A stretch of 64,000 nt of DNA, taken from NCBI GenBank assembly GCA_003514385.1, contig DOQR01000004.1, forward strand, positions 421,239 to 485,238. Direction: 5' to 3'. Both the position numbers and the translations under genes were made by a program. Below, piece by piece: positions 51,728 through 61,523 of the stretch. The notes below the pieces were generated by a model. The model did no database searches, was not told the DNA's origin, and worked only from the letters and a program-made list of their open reading frames with translations. This DNA is from Oscillospiraceae bacterium (GTDB taxonomy: Bacteria > Bacillota > Clostridia > Oscillospirales > Acutalibacteraceae). Each line of letters starts with the position of its first letter. Position 1 is the first letter of the stretch.

Positions 51728-53413
51728 TTAACCCTCAACATAAGCATACTGGAAGTACCAGTAGCCATAGGGGCTGTGCCAAATGCCCTTAAGGGTCTTA
51801 TTCTGGAGCCAGAAGTCGTTGTAATATGCAACGGGGATGCAAGCATAATCCTCGGACATAATCTTCTCAGCCTCATGAAGAGCCTCAAAGTGAGCCTTGG
51901 AATCGGCGACCTTGGACTTATCCATAGCGGCGTCGAAAGCCTTGCTGTTGTACTTGCCGTCGTTGTTGCCGTTGGACGAATAGAACAGCTCGATTATGTT
52001 GGAAGCGTCATTGTAGTCCATGACCCAACCGTTACGGGCCATCTCGTAGTTACCGGCGCGGCGCTGAGGAGTGAAGGACGACCAGTCAACGGTGTCAATC
52101 TTCATCTCGATGCCGAGCTCCTTCTTGTATACCTGCTGGAGATACTCTGCAAGAGCCTTGTGGTAACCGACATCATTGGTCGAATAAGTGATGGTCGGGA
52201 AGCCCTTACCGTCGGGATAGCCTGCCTCTGCGAGAGCCTTCTTAGCCTCTGCAACGTTGGCCTGATAATCCTTGCTGATATAGGTGCTGCCGCCGTTTGC
52301 CGCGATAGAGTTGTCGATGAACATACCCTCGTTGTCAACTATGCCGGGGCCGACAAAGTTATAAGCCGGGGTGTAGGTGCCCTGCATGATGGTGTTCGCA
52401 ACATACTCACGGTCAATAACAAGGCTGAGAGCCTTACGGACATTGACGTTGTTGAAGGGAGCCTTCTGATTGTTCATGCTGAGATAGTAGGTGCCGAGAT
52501 TGGTGTCGACATAGAAGTCGCCGCCGTCGGCTGCCTTCTTGAGGCTCGGGATTTCCTCGGTGGGAACATCCTTTATCATGAGAGCCTGGCCGCTGGTGTA
52601 AGCGGCATAAGAAGCGGCAGAATCCTCGAGAAGGAGGAAGGTAAGCTGCTCGGTAACGATCTTGCTGTTATCCCAGCCGCCCTTATAGTTGGGGTTCTTC
52701 TTGCATATGATCTTCTCGCCGGGAGTCCACTCGGAGATCATGTAGGGGCCGTTGCAGACATAGGTCTCGGGCTTGGTTGCCCATTTGTCGCCGTTCTTTT
52801 CAACGGTAGCCTTCTGAACGGGGCTCATGGTGCCGAAAGCAACGATCTTGTCGAAGTAAGAGCAGGGATATGCAAGCTTGATGGTGAGAGTCTTGCCGTC
52901 CTCGCTGGCCTTAACATTGAGCTTATCGCGATCGGGCTTTGTGGTCGGTTTGCCTTTCTCATCGGGGTTACCCGCAGCATCCAGATAGCCTTCGATCATG
53001 CCGACAACAGTCGAGCCGTAGGGGGCGCCGACATCGGGATCGGTAATTCTCTTCATGGTGTACTCGAAGTCCTTGGCGTTGAGCTCGGTGCCGTCGGACC
53101 ACTTCAGGCCGTCACGCATGGTGAAGGTCCAGGTGAGACCGTCGGGGCTGACAGTGTAGGACTCAGCCTGTCCGGGCTGAACCTTGTTGTCTTTGTCGAT
53201 TATAAGCAATGTCTCAAACAGAGTGATGAGCATATTGCCGCCATCGACTGCACTGTTAAGTGCCGGATCGAGAGTTTCCGGGTTGGGACCGATCTGAACA
53301 GTGATGTTGTCGGTCTTCTTCTTCTCTTCCTTCTTGCAGGAGCCGAGAACTGCTATAGCAGAAACTGCAAGCACCAGAACAAGGAACAGAGATACGATTC
53401 TCTTGATCTTCAT
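51728..53413 (-). CDS. oppA: Oligopeptide ABC importer, binding lipoprotein
   Basis: A 561-residue family 5 solute-binding protein. Signal MKIKRIVSLFLVLVLAVSAI with lipobox LGSC; mature part starts near residue 26. Hallmarks: [34 protein letters not shown] and FNNVNVRKALSLVIDREYV. It is last in the minus-strand oppB-C-D-F-A order, 95 bp after oppF. That gap has two small hairpins and its own GAGGAG site. Codon use is of the highly expressed kind. A related dipeptide or nickel-binding role cannot be excluded. Confidence 0.93.
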   Translation of the reverse strand: MKIKRIVSLFLVLVLAVSAIAVLGSCKKEEKKKTDNITVQIGPNPETLDPALNSAVDGGNMLITLFETLLIIDKDNKVQPGQAESYTVSPDGLTWTFTMRDGLKWSDGTELNAKDFEYTMKRITDPDVGAPYGSTVVGMIEGYLDAAGNPDEKGKPTTKPDRDKLNVKASEDGKTLTIKLAYPCSYFDKIVAFGTMSPVQKATVEKNGDKWATKPETYVCNGPYMISEWTPGEKIICKKNPNYKGGWDNSKIVTEQLTFLLLEDSAASYAAYTSGQALMIKDVPTEEIPSLKKAADGGDFYVDTNLGTYYLSMNNQKAPFNNVNVRKALSLVIDREYVANTIMQGTYTPAYNFVGPGIVDNEGMFIDNSIAANGGSTYISKDYQANVAEAKKALAEAGYPDGKGFPTITYSTNDVGYHKALAEYLQQVYKKELGIEMKIDTVDWSSFTPQRRAGNYEMARNGWVMDYNDASNIIELFYSSNGNNDGKYNSKAFDAAMDKSKVADSKAHFEALHEAEKIMSEDYACIPVAYYNDFWLQNKTLKGIWHSPYGYWYFQYAYVEG

Positions 53414-53508
53414 TGATACATCTCCTCTACAAAATTTTACGGCTTTGCCGCTTTATTATCCATTGCGCTCCAAAACGCAATAAACACCGTTGATTCTGAC
53501 TTCATATG

Positions 53509-54507
53509 TCAGTCTGCGACCTTATCGAGATGATGGCACGCGGCGAAATGGCCGGGGCTTACCTCCCTGAGCTGCGGGCACTCGTTGGCGCACTGCTCGT
53601 CCGCATAGGGGCAGCGGGTGCGGAAACGGCAGCCGCTCGGAGGATTCAGCGGGCTCGGGACATCGCCCTGAAGCGGGATGCGCTTCGCGGCTCGCGCCGT
53701 CTTGGGGTCTGCCTCGGGGATTGCCGAGATAAGGCTTCTTGTATAGGGGTGGACGCTGTGCGCGATAAGCTCGAAGCTGTCTGCAAGCTCCACGAGTTTG
53801 CCGAGATACATAACGCCGATGCGGTTCGAGATATGGCGAACGACGCTGAGATCGTGGGCAATAAACAGATAAGTAAGTCCGAGATCCGCCTGCAAGTCCT
53901 CAAACATATTGACGACCTGCGCCTGAATGGAGACGTCGAGCGCGGAGACCGGCTCATCGCAGACGATGAACTCGGGATCGACCGCAAGAGCTCTCGCTAT
54001 ACCGACTCTCTGGCGCTGACCGCCGGAGAACTCATGCGGGTAGCGGTTTGCGTGCTCGCTGTTGAGTCCGACGCGCTCAAGAAGGGAGATTATCTTCTCT
54101 CTTCTCTCCGCCTTGTTGGCGGCGAGATGGTGGATATCGATGGGCTCACCGACGATATCGCCTATCGTCATGCGCGGGTCAAGGCTCGCATAGGGGTCCT
54201 GGAAAACCATCTGCATCTTGCGTCTGAAGGGCAGCATATTGACAGCGACCTTGTTCTCCTTGTCGAAAATCACTTTTCCGTCATAGATTATCTTGCCGTC
54301 CGTGGGCTCATAGAGTCTGAGCAGAGTACGACCGACGGTAGTTTTGCCGCAGCCGGACTCGCCGACGAGACCGAGCGTCTCTCCCTTATTGATAAAGAAC
54401 GAGACATCATCGACTGCCTGGACGAATTTTTTGTGCTTTCCTCTGCCGCCTGCCGGGAAATACTGCTGCAGGTGCTGCACTTCAACGAGCTTTTCATTCT
54501 CACTCAC
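53509..54507 (-). CDS. oppF: Oligopeptide ABC importer ATPase OppF
   Basis: 332 residues. Walker [11 protein letters not shown] loop [13 protein letters not shown], signature [15 protein letters not shown], Walker [13 protein letters not shown], and the C-terminal oligo_HPY region with four cysteines ([19 protein letters not shown]) that may hold an iron-sulfur or metal site as in some Opp/Dpp ATPases. Start overlaps oppD by 8 bp. Confidence 0.95.
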   Translation of the reverse strand: MSENEKLVEVQHLQQYFPAGGRGKHKKFVQAVDDVSFFINKGETLGLVGESGCGKTTVGRTLLRLYEPTDGKIIYDGKVIFDKENKVAVNMLPFRRKMQMVFQDPYASLDPRMTIGDIVGEPIDIHHLAANKAERREKIISLLERVGLNSEHANRYPHEFSGGQRQRVGIARALAVDPEFIVCDEPVSALDVSIQAQVVNMFEDLQADLGLTYLFIAHDLSVVRHISNRIGVMYLGKLVELADSFELIAHSVHPYTRSLISAIPEADPKTARAAKRIPLQGDVPSPLNPPSGCRFRTRCPYADEQCANECPQLREVSPGHFAACHHLDKVAD

Positions 54508-55504
54508 AGCTTATCTCCCCCTTTTCAAATTCTTCTTTCTGAAGCAGCCAGCAGTGGCTGTAGTGCGTATCGCTAAGCTCCGTCTTGGGCGGCATCTCGC
54601 GCAGGCATATCTTCATGCAGTTTGCGCAGCGCGGCGCGAACGGGCAGCCTGCGGGAGGATTCAGCAGGTCGACCGGCTGACCCTCGATAGGCACAAGGCG
54701 CTCTATCTCCTGAGCGCTGAGCTTGGGAATAGAATTGATGAGTCCTTTGGTGTATTCATGCTTGGGCTCATAGAATATCTCATCCGCCGTGCCGTACTCA
54801 ACAATGTGACCGGCATACATGACGGCGATTCTCTCGCACATGCTGGCGACGACGCCGAGGTCATGGGTTATCATTATGATGCTCATGCCGAGCTTCTGTC
54901 TGAGTTCCTGCATAAGCTCGAGTATCTGAGCCTGAATTGTAACGTCGAGAGCCGTTGTGGGCTCGTCGGCTATGAGCAGTTTGGGCTCGCACGCGAGGGC
55001 TATTGCTATCATGACTCGCTGACGCATACCACCGGAGAGCTCATGGGGATACTGCTTGAGACGCTTTGCCGGCTCGTTGATGCCGACAAGCTCGAGCAGC
55101 TCCTTCGCGCGGTCATATGCCTCTTTTTTGCTCTTGCCCGTATGCAGGCAGATAACCTCGGTTATCTGATTGCCGATAGTATAGACAGGGTTGAGGCTCG
55201 TCATGGGATCCTGGAAGATTATCGAGACCTCGTTGCCCCTGATTTTGCGCATTTCTTTTTCGCTCATCTTTTCGATCTGATGACCGTTGAAATATATCGT
55301 ACCGCCGATGAGCTTGCCGGGATAGGCGGTAAGACCCATTATTGAATAAGCCGTGACGGATTTGCCCGAGCCGGACTCGCCGACTATGCCGAGCACCTCG
55401 CCCTCGTTCATGGAGAAGGACACGCCGTTAAGCGCCTTGACCTCGCCCGCGGGGGTGAAGAACGAGAGTTTTTCGTCTTTTATTTCCAGAAGTTTTTCGC
55501 TCAA
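54500..55504 (-). CDS. oppD: Oligopeptide ABC importer ATPase OppD
   Basis: 334 residues. Walker [11 protein letters not shown] loop [13 protein letters not shown], signature [16 protein letters not shown], Walker [14 protein letters not shown]-loop MITHDLG, and the C-terminal cysteine cluster [14 protein letters not shown]. Works with OppF as a heterodimer. 17 bp after oppC. Confidence 0.95.
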   Translation of the reverse strand: MSEKLLEIKDEKLSFFTPAGEVKALNGVSFSMNEGEVLGIVGESGSGKSVTAYSIMGLTAYPGKLIGGTIYFNGHQIEKMSEKEMRKIRGNEVSIIFQDPMTSLNPVYTIGNQITEVICLHTGKSKKEAYDRAKELLELVGINEPAKRLKQYPHELSGGMRQRVMIAIALACEPKLLIADEPTTALDVTIQAQILELMQELRQKLGMSIIMITHDLGVVASMCERIAVMYAGHIVEYGTADEIFYEPKHEYTKGLINSIPKLSAQEIERLVPIEGQPVDLLNPPAGCPFAPRCANCMKICLREMPPKTELSDTHYSHCWLLQKEEFEKGEISCE

Positions 55505-55521
55505 AATTCTCGTCCTCCTTG

Positions 55522-56562
55522 TCAGTTTTTCAGCTTCGGATCAAACGCATCGCGCAGTCCGTCGCCGAAGAGGTTGAATGCGAGAATGATGACGCTGATA
55601 AGTATTGCCGGCAAAAACAGCAGATGCGGATAAGTGTTCATGCCCTTGACCGCATCGGTTGCGAGGGAGCCGAGCGACGGCATGGGAGCCGCAACGCCGA
55701 GTCCGAGGAAGCTCAGATAGCTCTCAGTGAATATAGCCGAGGGGATCTGAAGAGTTGTGGTAACGATAAGGGTGCCGATGCAGTTTGTGAGCAGGTGCTT
55801 TCTGATTATGCGCGAGCTACTTGCGCCGAGAGCGCGCGCCGCCGTGACATATTCGGACTCCTTGAGCACAAGAATCTGCGAACGCGTGATACGCGCCATG
55901 CCGACCCAATAGAGTAGAACGAACACGAGGAATATCGCGATAAGGTTCGGTCCGACCGTGTTCATCCAGCCAAATCCGGGCTGTTCGGCGAGATCCTCAA
56001 GCCTCGGTTTCAAGGCAAGCGAGAGCACTATTATCAAAAGAACATCAGGTATTGTATAGAGAATATCGGTGATTCTCATCATTATTATATCGACCCAGCC
56101 ACCGGCAAATCCGGCGACGGCGCCGAAAATCGAGCCGACTATCAGGACGAGCGCCGCGCAGATAAGACCGACTGTAAGGCTGATTCGCGTGCCCATCATA
56201 AGGCGAACGGCAAAGTCTCTGCCGAGCTTGTCCGTGCCGCAGATATGCGGGAACACCTTTTCGCCCGCGTCTATACGCGCCTGCTCGGTCTGGCTGTATT
56301 CAAAGGGCTTGAGATTCTCGCTATACTTAATCTGCTGCTCGTAGCTATACGGCCAAAAAGCAGGCATAACATAAGCGAAAAACATTATTATAAGGATGAA
56401 AACGAGGCTTATCATCGCTATCTTGTTCTTGCGCAGGCGGCGCATACCGTCCGCCCAGAAGTTGACGCTGTCGCGCATGACGACGAGGCTCTCTTTTTCA
56501 TCGTTTGTTGCCGGGATAAAATCATCTGCATTCAGGTGCAGACTCGGAAATTTTTTCTTCAT
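55522..56562 (-). CDS. oppC: Oligopeptide ABC importer permease OppC
   Basis: 346 residues. One N-terminal helix (about 43-65) after a cytoplasmic lead, then five helices of the BPD_transp_1 domain. HICGTDKLGRDFAVRLMMGTR is the OppC signature, and the EAA-type loop lies in LKESEYVTAARALGASSSRI. Pairs with OppB. Confidence 0.95.
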   Translation of the reverse strand: MKKKFPSLHLNADDFIPATNDEKESLVVMRDSVNFWADGMRRLRKNKIAMISLVFILIIMFFAYVMPAFWPYSYEQQIKYSENLKPFEYSQTEQARIDAGEKVFPHICGTDKLGRDFAVRLMMGTRISLTVGLICAALVLIVGSIFGAVAGFAGGWVDIIMMRITDILYTIPDVLLIIVLSLALKPRLEDLAEQPGFGWMNTVGPNLIAIFLVFVLLYWVGMARITRSQILVLKESEYVTAARALGASSSRIIRKHLLTNCIGTLIVTTTLQIPSAIFTESYLSFLGLGVAAPMPSLGSLATDAVKGMNTYPHLLFLPAILISVIILAFNLFGDGLRDAFDPKLKN

Positions 56563-56583
56563 CGTTTCTCTCCTGCCGCTCCC

Positions 56584-57501
56584 TTACTTGAGTTTAATAC
56601 GGGGGTCTATGATCTTATAGAGGATATCAACTATAACATTCGCCGCAATTATAAGAGTGGCAAGAACTATTGTAGTTCCCATTATCAGCGTATAGTCTTT
56701 TTGGTTTATCGCCGAGACGAAATCGCGGCCGAGACCGGGAATGGTGAATATCTTCTCCACGACGAACGATCCGGTCATAAGACCCGCCAGCATGGGGCCG
56801 ACATAAGTAACAACGGGAAGGATGGCGTTTCGCAGGGCGTGCTTGAAGAGAACCTTGAAGTTCGACAGACCCTTTGCCCTCGCGGTGCGGATATAGTCCT
56901 GACCCATAACATCGAGCAGGCTCGAGCGCATGAGGCGCGTTATATATGCAGTCGGATAAATCGACAGCGCCGTTACCGGCATTATATATGATGCCAACGA
57001 GTTTAGTCCTATCGTCGGCAATATGTTCAGCTTGCTTCCGAACGTATATAGCAGAATAACGCTGCTTATAAAGCTCGGTATGGCTATTCCGCAGGTCGCA
57101 AGCACGATAATAATATTATCGGCGAATTTTCCTCTGTTATAGGCCGAGACACAGCCCAGCGGGATACCGACGAGCAACGATACGAGCACGGCGACGCCCG
57201 CAAGACGCGCCGAAATCGGAAATTTCGAGGAAATTATTTCGTTGACCGAACGTCCGCGCTGTTTAAGGCTCGGGCCCATATCTCCCTTGAGAAGATCGGA
57301 CATATATGTCAAATAACGCTGCCCTAGGGGCTTGTCCAGTCCGAATTTTGCTTCAAGCGCTCTCTGCGCCGCCTCACTCATAGACTTCTCAGCCGTGAAC
57401 GGACCGCCCGGTACCAGATTCATCAGAAGAAAAGTCAGTGTTGCAACAATGAATATGCACAGCAGACCCATTGCAACACGCTTGATGATATACTTCGCCA
57501 A
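56584..57501 (-). CDS. oppB: Oligopeptide ABC importer permease OppB
   Basis: 305 residues from a TTG at 57501 (reading MAKYIIKRVAMGLLCIFIVA), which gives the family's usual length and N-terminus, with AGGGAG some ten bases upstream. A longer frame from 57576 lacks a ribosome site. Six helices; PGGPF and QRYLTYMSDLLKGDMG near the start and the EAA loop in RTARAKGLSNFKVLFKHALRN. First gene of the opp operon. Confidence 0.93.
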   Translation of the reverse strand: MAKYIIKRVAMGLLCIFIVATLTFLLMNLVPGGPFTAEKSMSEAAQRALEAKFGLDKPLGQRYLTYMSDLLKGDMGPSLKQRGRSVNEIISSKFPISARLAGVAVLVSLLVGIPLGCVSAYNRGKFADNIIIVLATCGIAIPSFISSVILLYTFGSKLNILPTIGLNSLASYIMPVTALSIYPTAYITRLMRSSLLDVMGQDYIRTARAKGLSNFKVLFKHALRNAILPVVTYVGPMLAGLMTGSFVVEKIFTIPGLGRDFVSAINQKDYTLIMGTTIVLATLIIAANVIVDILYKIIDPRIKLK

Positions 57502-57622
57502 GTATGCCAACTCCCTGTCGTCAAAGTATCGGGGCGAAAATTGTGCGCCGCCCCGTAGAAAAAGCACCACAAACAACTAAAAGTGTTGAATTACAACTAT
57601 TTATGACTGCTTAATATAGGAC

Positions 57623-57651
57623 ATATTAACATAATACAGCCAAAAATGCAA
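57623..57651 (-). promoter_or_regulatory. Promoter for the opp operon
   Basis: Minus strand: -35 TTGCAT, 17-bp spacer, -10 TAATAT, with a leader of about 115 nt before oppB. The rest of 57652-58014 shows no gene; it has only a short tandem repeat. Confidence 0.7.
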
Positions 57652-57902
57652 GCTTATACAGATTGAATTTATTGTCAAATACCCCGGAATGCCATCAAAA
57701 TTTTCGGCGGCTTTATATCTCGGTGTCCGCGATATTCGTTTTTTGTGCAAACGCGGCGCAAAGATTCCCGAAAGCGCGCTGTCAAGCCGTTTTGCAAAAT
57801 TATTCGCTTTGCTTCAGCAATGTATCAGAGCACCGAATTACAGCTTTGCCGCGTTAGCCTGAGATTGATTTTGCCATATAAATTTCAGATGTGATATTTG
57901 AG

Positions 57903-57948
57903 CACAGCAAAGAAGCGTGACGATACACAGCAAAGAAGCGTGACGATA
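57903..57948. repeat. Perfect tandem duplication of a 23-bp unit
   Basis: Two exact, adjacent 23-bp copies, each containing GCAAAGAAGCGTGACGATA. Only two units and no spacers, so not a CRISPR. Lies just after the end of the agr-linked membrane protein gene. Confidence 0.9.
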
Positions 57949-58014
57949 TATGCATATTGTATCAAACGGAGCGCAGTAAAAAAAACTGTGCTCCGCGAAA
58001 AAATATTCAAAAAT

Positions 58015-58926
58015 TTACTGCATGACGGAAAGGATGAAGCATACAGCCGACACAGTAAACAGCACTGCGGAAAGGGCAGTTGTCATAAGTCTGCTCTTTC
58101 TTGATGTATCTTCATTACCGCTTTCTTTGCTGATACCGACCATCATAAATTTGAACAGAATCGAGAGACCGAAAATCATTCCGGCCACAACATACGCTGT
58201 TCTAAGACTCGACTGATAAGACATAACATGCTGCGGATTCAAGAGACTTTCAAGTCTGATAAGTCCCAGCGGAATAGCCATCGTCAGACCGAAGCCAAAC
58301 AGAATTTTAAGTCCGATAAGGTTGCTCATGCTCGGATATCCGCCGACTGCCGACTTTCCGGAAGCATCCTCAAGATTTCTCAAAACCGAGCCCACCTGAC
58401 CGACGCTGTAAAGCTTGCCGTCGATAAGGTAGCCGTTGCCGAGCTTATCGTTTATGATAAAGTAATTTCTGGAATCCTGAAACCACACGGGCAGAGTGAA
58501 CGGCACAAGTTTTCCTTTGACCTTTGCCAACGCCAACAAACGGTTATTATCATCGCGTCCGTTGCGGCGCAGCTGCTTACTCTCAAACGAGCCGAACTTT
58601 TCAATATCATCATAGTAAACCGACACTTTGTGCGACAGAATCGGCTTATAGAATGTCTTTGCATGATCCATAAACGCATCAAAGTACACTGCCTCAAAAT
58701 GGTCTTCATAGAAAGCGAACTTCGACATGAAGATAATTTTGAGCGCGCTGACGCTTATAAAATATGTAAGCGCAGCCGCCACTGCAATGACGACGATGCG
58801 CTCCGGCGCCAGTCCTTTGAGAATGATGGACACGGCTTCGTAAATCAGCATCGCGGGAAACGCAAAGCCCACAAGGGCAAGCATCAGACTTCCCGCTTCA
58901 AACGGTCGGACAACTGTCTTTTTCAT
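58015..58926 (-). CDS. Membrane protein of unknown function in the agr-like operon
   Basis: A 303-residue protein with two N-terminal helices (about 12-36 and 42-66), a soluble block of about 130 residues, and three C-terminal helices (about 202-225, 240-262, 280-302). The soluble block (FAFYEDHFEAVYFDAFMDHA, then VSVYYDDIEKFGSFE) resembles the strand pattern of bacterial PH-like domains, but this is only a likeness. It starts 13 bp after the AgrC-like kinase stop, in the same orientation, so it is probably made with the quorum-sensing receiver. Confidence 0.7.
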   Translation of the reverse strand: MKKTVVRPFEAGSLMLALVGFAFPAMLIYEAVSIILKGLAPERIVVIAVAAALTYFISVSALKIIFMSKFAFYEDHFEAVYFDAFMDHAKTFYKPILSHKVSVYYDDIEKFGSFESKQLRRNGRDDNNRLLALAKVKGKLVPFTLPVWFQDSRNYFIINDKLGNGYLIDGKLYSVGQVGSVLRNLEDASGKSAVGGYPSMSNLIGLKILFGFGLTMAIPLGLIRLESLLNPQHVMSYQSSLRTAYVVAGMIFGLSILFKFMMVGISKESGNEDTSRKSRLMTTALSAVLFTVSAVCFILSVMQ

Positions 58927-58939
58927 AGTGTTATCCCTT

Positions 58940-60250
58940 TCAGTTTTTTACCAACTCTCTCTCCTTATCTGTATGGAAGAACGCGATATTGACCGTGAAC
59001 TCCCTGTCAGCCTCGCTGTATGACCAATCGAACTCGCCGTTATATTTCCCCGCTATCGCCTTGATGCTCTTTGTTCCAAGACCGTGGAAGCCGCCGGAAT
59101 TCTTTGAAGTCCTGAGCGATTTGCCGACGGACTGCGGCTTGCGGTCGCTGGAATTGACGCAGGAAAGCATATCGAATTCATTGACCCTGTTTATCGAAAG
59201 CTCTATCGTTTTCTTTTCGGAAACGCTCGCCGCCTCGACCGCATTGTCGAGGATATTGCTCAGAAGCGTTATCAGATCCGGCGCATCCATAAACGAGAGG
59301 TTCGCCGTTCTTATATTGTATTCGAAGCTTATCCCGCTCGAATCGCAGATCGATTTATATTTGTTGAGCAGCAGATCGAGGAACTTGTTCTTTGTGTTGC
59401 CAAACATCGAATGGTATTTTATATCGCTGTAGATATTCTCGATATATTCGCTGACTGCGGGATCGTTCGCGAGCGCTTTTATGGCGATAAGATGATTTTT
59501 CTCGTCATGCGTTATAGTCTTGAGCATCTCGTTCTGCTGATCGAGCAGGGCGTAATAAGTCTGGTCGGTGCGCAGTCTCTCCGCCTCGCGCTGGGTCTTA
59601 TAGAGCTCGTCCATCTTGCACGAAGTGCGCCCGTAAAAGACGAAAGTCAGAAACGCCGACGCGATTATCGCGATTGACGCGACGGAAATTATAACGCTGA
59701 TGTTCTTCGGCAATTCGTAGCGCACGGAGATCATCCAGAAAGTATAGAGAATAACTATCGACGCTATAGGATAAATCAGCAGGAACGCGGGGATGCGCAC
59801 GCCCTTCTGACCGCGCAGATACAGTCCCGCATAAACAGCCGCTTTCGTCAGAACGAAGAGGACGGACTTGCTCAGGAGCACCATAAGCAGATAGATATAG
59901 ACGCTCGACTGATACGCCTTTATATCACCGCCGCCGATTATCGCGAGCAGGCTTATGACTATAAACTCCGACGCAGTGTTCGACACCGCTATGAACAGCG
60001 CGCCGAGCGTTGCGCCTTTGATATTGCATTCAAAGAAGAGCTTTGCAAAGACGGAATCGATAACAAAGCAGAGCAGAATATTGACGACCGTCGAATTGAC
60101 AAACAGGAACATCGCATACGCCACGGCATAGAAGCCAAAGCCGACCGCCGTTGCGACAATTTTCTTGCCCTTGGTCGAAAACAGATCGTTAAAGAACTGA
60201 AAAACAATAAACAGTTCCATAGCGTGTGAAAGTGCAGAAACCAGATTCAT
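58940..60250 (-). CDS. agrC: AgrC-like sensor histidine kinase
   Basis: A 436-residue receptor kinase. About six to seven membrane helices in the first 205 residues form the peptide-sensing part. The H-box is KTITHDEKNHLIAIKAL, and the GHKL ATPase has an intact N-box LLSNILDNAVEAA and G-box GGFHGLGTKSIKAIAGKY. In agr systems this protein binds the cyclic peptide outside and phosphorylates the AgrA regulator. It starts 5 bp after the regulator stop. Gene symbol is by analogy. Confidence 0.9.
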   Translation of the reverse strand: MNLVSALSHAMELFIVFQFFNDLFSTKGKKIVATAVGFGFYAVAYAMFLFVNSTVVNILLCFVIDSVFAKLFFECNIKGATLGALFIAVSNTASEFIVISLLAIIGGGDIKAYQSSVYIYLLMVLLSKSVLFVLTKAAVYAGLYLRGQKGVRIPAFLLIYPIASIVILYTFWMISVRYELPKNISVIISVASIAIIASAFLTFVFYGRTSCKMDELYKTQREAERLRTDQTYYALLDQQNEMLKTITHDEKNHLIAIKALANDPAVSEYIENIYSDIKYHSMFGNTKNKFLDLLLNKYKSICDSSGISFEYNIRTANLSFMDAPDLITLLSNILDNAVEAASVSEKKTIELSINRVNEFDMLSCVNSSDRKPQSVGKSLRTSKNSGGFHGLGTKSIKAIAGKYNGEFDWSYSEADREFTVNIAFFHTDKERELVKN

Positions 60251-60255
60251 TTAGA

Positions 60256-60954
60256 TCATCGTCCCCCGAAATAGTTGAGAAAAAAGTGGCGGAACTCCGC
60301 CTGCCTTCTATAGGCTATGGGTATTTCGTACTCGCCGCAGAGCACAATGGTCGTGCGGCTGTAATCCGTCGCGTAATGGACATTGACTATATAGCTCTTA
60401 TGCACGCGAAAGAATGACGGCGCGGCGAGCTTTGAATCCCAGAAGTCAATGCCGTTTTCCGAATTGTACTCCCCGTGAGCCGTCACGACCCGCGTAGAGC
60501 GTCCGGCTATCTCAACAAAAACAATATCTTTTGAGAAGACACACACGGCTTTTCCGCTCTCTTTCACAAGAAAGCTTATGCGCGCCCTGTCGATGAGTTT
60601 CAGCGCCTTTTCAACCCCCGCTCTGAGCCGCTTTGCGTCGAGCGGTTTGGATATATATCTGAAAACACGCAGATCCATGGCATCGTCGATATAGTCATCA
60701 TACGATGTGATAAAAAATATAATGATATTGCGGTTTCTCTTCTTCAGCCTTGCGGCAATCTCAAGCCCGTTATACGGGGTCATGCCTATATCGAGAAAAG
60801 CCATATCATATGTTTCCGCGCTGTCATGCAGCTGCGCACTGTCAGATATGAGATCGAACCGCGCATCGATATTCTTCTCCACAAGGGTCGTGCGAACCAC
60901 CGATTCGATCTTTTTTACATAAGCACTGTCGTCATCACAAATTGCGATCTTCAC
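60256..60954 (-). CDS. agrA: AgrA-like LytTR response regulator
   Basis: 232 residues, GTG start behind GAGGAGTGGC. Receiver domain with ICDDDSAYV, phospho-acceptor Asp in MAFLDIGMTPYNG, Lys in RYISKPLDA; LytTR DNA-binding domain from about residue 130 (FSKDIVFVEIAGRSTRVV, FFRVHKSYIVNVHYATDY). Likely activator of the agrD-agrB promoter through the paired 9-mers at 61485-61514. Symbol by analogy. Confidence 0.9.
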   Translation of the reverse strand: MKIAICDDDSAYVKKIESVVRTTLVEKNIDARFDLISDSAQLHDSAETYDMAFLDIGMTPYNGLEIAARLKKRNRNIIIFFITSYDDYIDDAMDLRVFRYISKPLDAKRLRAGVEKALKLIDRARISFLVKESGKAVCVFSKDIVFVEIAGRSTRVVTAHGEYNSENGIDFWDSKLAAPSFFRVHKSYIVNVHYATDYSRTTIVLCGEYEIPIAYRRQAEFRHFFLNYFGGR

Positions 60955-60976
60955 GAAATGCCACTCCTCGTTGACA

Positions 60977-61005
60977 ATTATACCATATGAGAAAACTCAA
61001 GTCAA
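60977..61005 (-). promoter_or_regulatory. Promoter for the AgrA-AgrC-like genes
   Basis: Minus strand: -35 TTGACT, 17-bp spacer, extended -10 TGGTATAAT. Lies in the 64-bp gap after the XRE gene, so receiver genes have their own strong promoter. Confidence 0.85.
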
Positions 61006-61018
61006 ATTGTTTAAATCG

Positions 61019-61363
61019 TTAAATCGTTGAGTCATCTTTCTGATGTATGTAACAGTCAACAAGGTGCCAGACCATCCTCTGCTCCTCGACGGAAAGCGAC
61101 GAGAGCATCTCCCCTATCTGCTCGGGAAGAGAATCGCTTATCACGCCGGAGAAGAAATAGTCCGCGTTGCAGTCGAGAGCCTTGCAGATGAGCATAAAGC
61201 TGTTGAGCTTCGGATAGCTCCTGCCGTTCTCTATATTGGATATCTGATTATCAGAGACTCCTATAAGCTCCGCCAGCTCGGACTGTTTCATTCCGAGCAG
61301 CTTCCTGCGCTGCATTATCCGCGCCCCGATAACGGCATTCTTCTTTTCATCGTTCACTTTCAT
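61019..61363 (-). CDS. XRE-family regulator in the agr-like locus
   Basis: A 114-residue protein. Helix-turn-helix of the Cro/C1 type at about 12-66: RRKLLGMKQSELAELIGVSD and QISNIENGRSYPKLNSF. The C-terminal 45 residues are helical (PEQIGEMLSSLSVEEQRMVW). The start is uncertain: ATG at 61363, GTG at 61366, or GTG at 61357, the last best spaced from AGGTGATG. Divergent from agrD, it probably shares and controls the intergenic region. A near-palindrome ACAATTATATTTGT lies at 61424-61437. Confidence 0.85.
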   Translation of the reverse strand: MKVNDEKKNAVIGARIMQRRKLLGMKQSELAELIGVSDNQISNIENGRSYPKLNSFMLICKALDCNADYFFSGVISDSLPEQIGEMLSSLSVEEQRMVWHLVDCYIHQKDDSTI

Positions 61364-61423
61364 CACCTATGGAAAATGTTACCATCTGCCGCTTTTAATT
61401 GGAACAAACTGCCATTTACTAAC

Positions 61424-61437
61424 ACAATTATATTTGT
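61424..61437. promoter_or_regulatory. Near-palindrome, candidate XRE operator
   Basis: ACAATTATATTTGT, 12 of 14 positions symmetric, covering a minus-strand TATAAT that could be the -10 of the XRE gene. An XRE dimer bound here would shut its own promoter. Suggestive only. Confidence 0.4.
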
Positions 61438-61484
61438 AATACGCCGTTATTTTATGCCGTTGTTAAATAATATTAAGGATTTGT

Positions 61485-61514
61485 GCAGTTTTGACGCAAA
61501 AATATGCAGTATTG
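61485..61514 (+). promoter_or_regulatory. Candidate LytTR (AgrA-type) binding site upstream of agrD
   Basis: Direct repeats GCAGTTTTG (61485-61493) and GCAGTATTG (61506-61514), 8 of 9 identical and exactly 21 bp start to start. LytTR regulators are known to bind 9-bp direct repeats separated by 12-13 bp. The second copy ends 9 bp before the -35 of the agrD promoter, the normal place for this type of activator. Confidence 0.75.
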
Positions 61515-61523
61515 TTTGTTATA

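Noticed and set aside
50208..51731. A 507-codon plus-strand frame opposite pepT
   Set aside because: pepT shows all M20 motifs on the other strand; the frame also runs through the dispersed repeats.
51716..53416. A 566-codon plus-strand frame opposite oppA
   Set aside because: oppA has a signal peptide, ribosome site and family motifs; the opposite frame is a shadow.
57903..57948. Tandem 23-bp repeat as CRISPR or attachment site
   Set aside because: Only two directly adjacent units, no spacer, no integrase or tRNA nearby.
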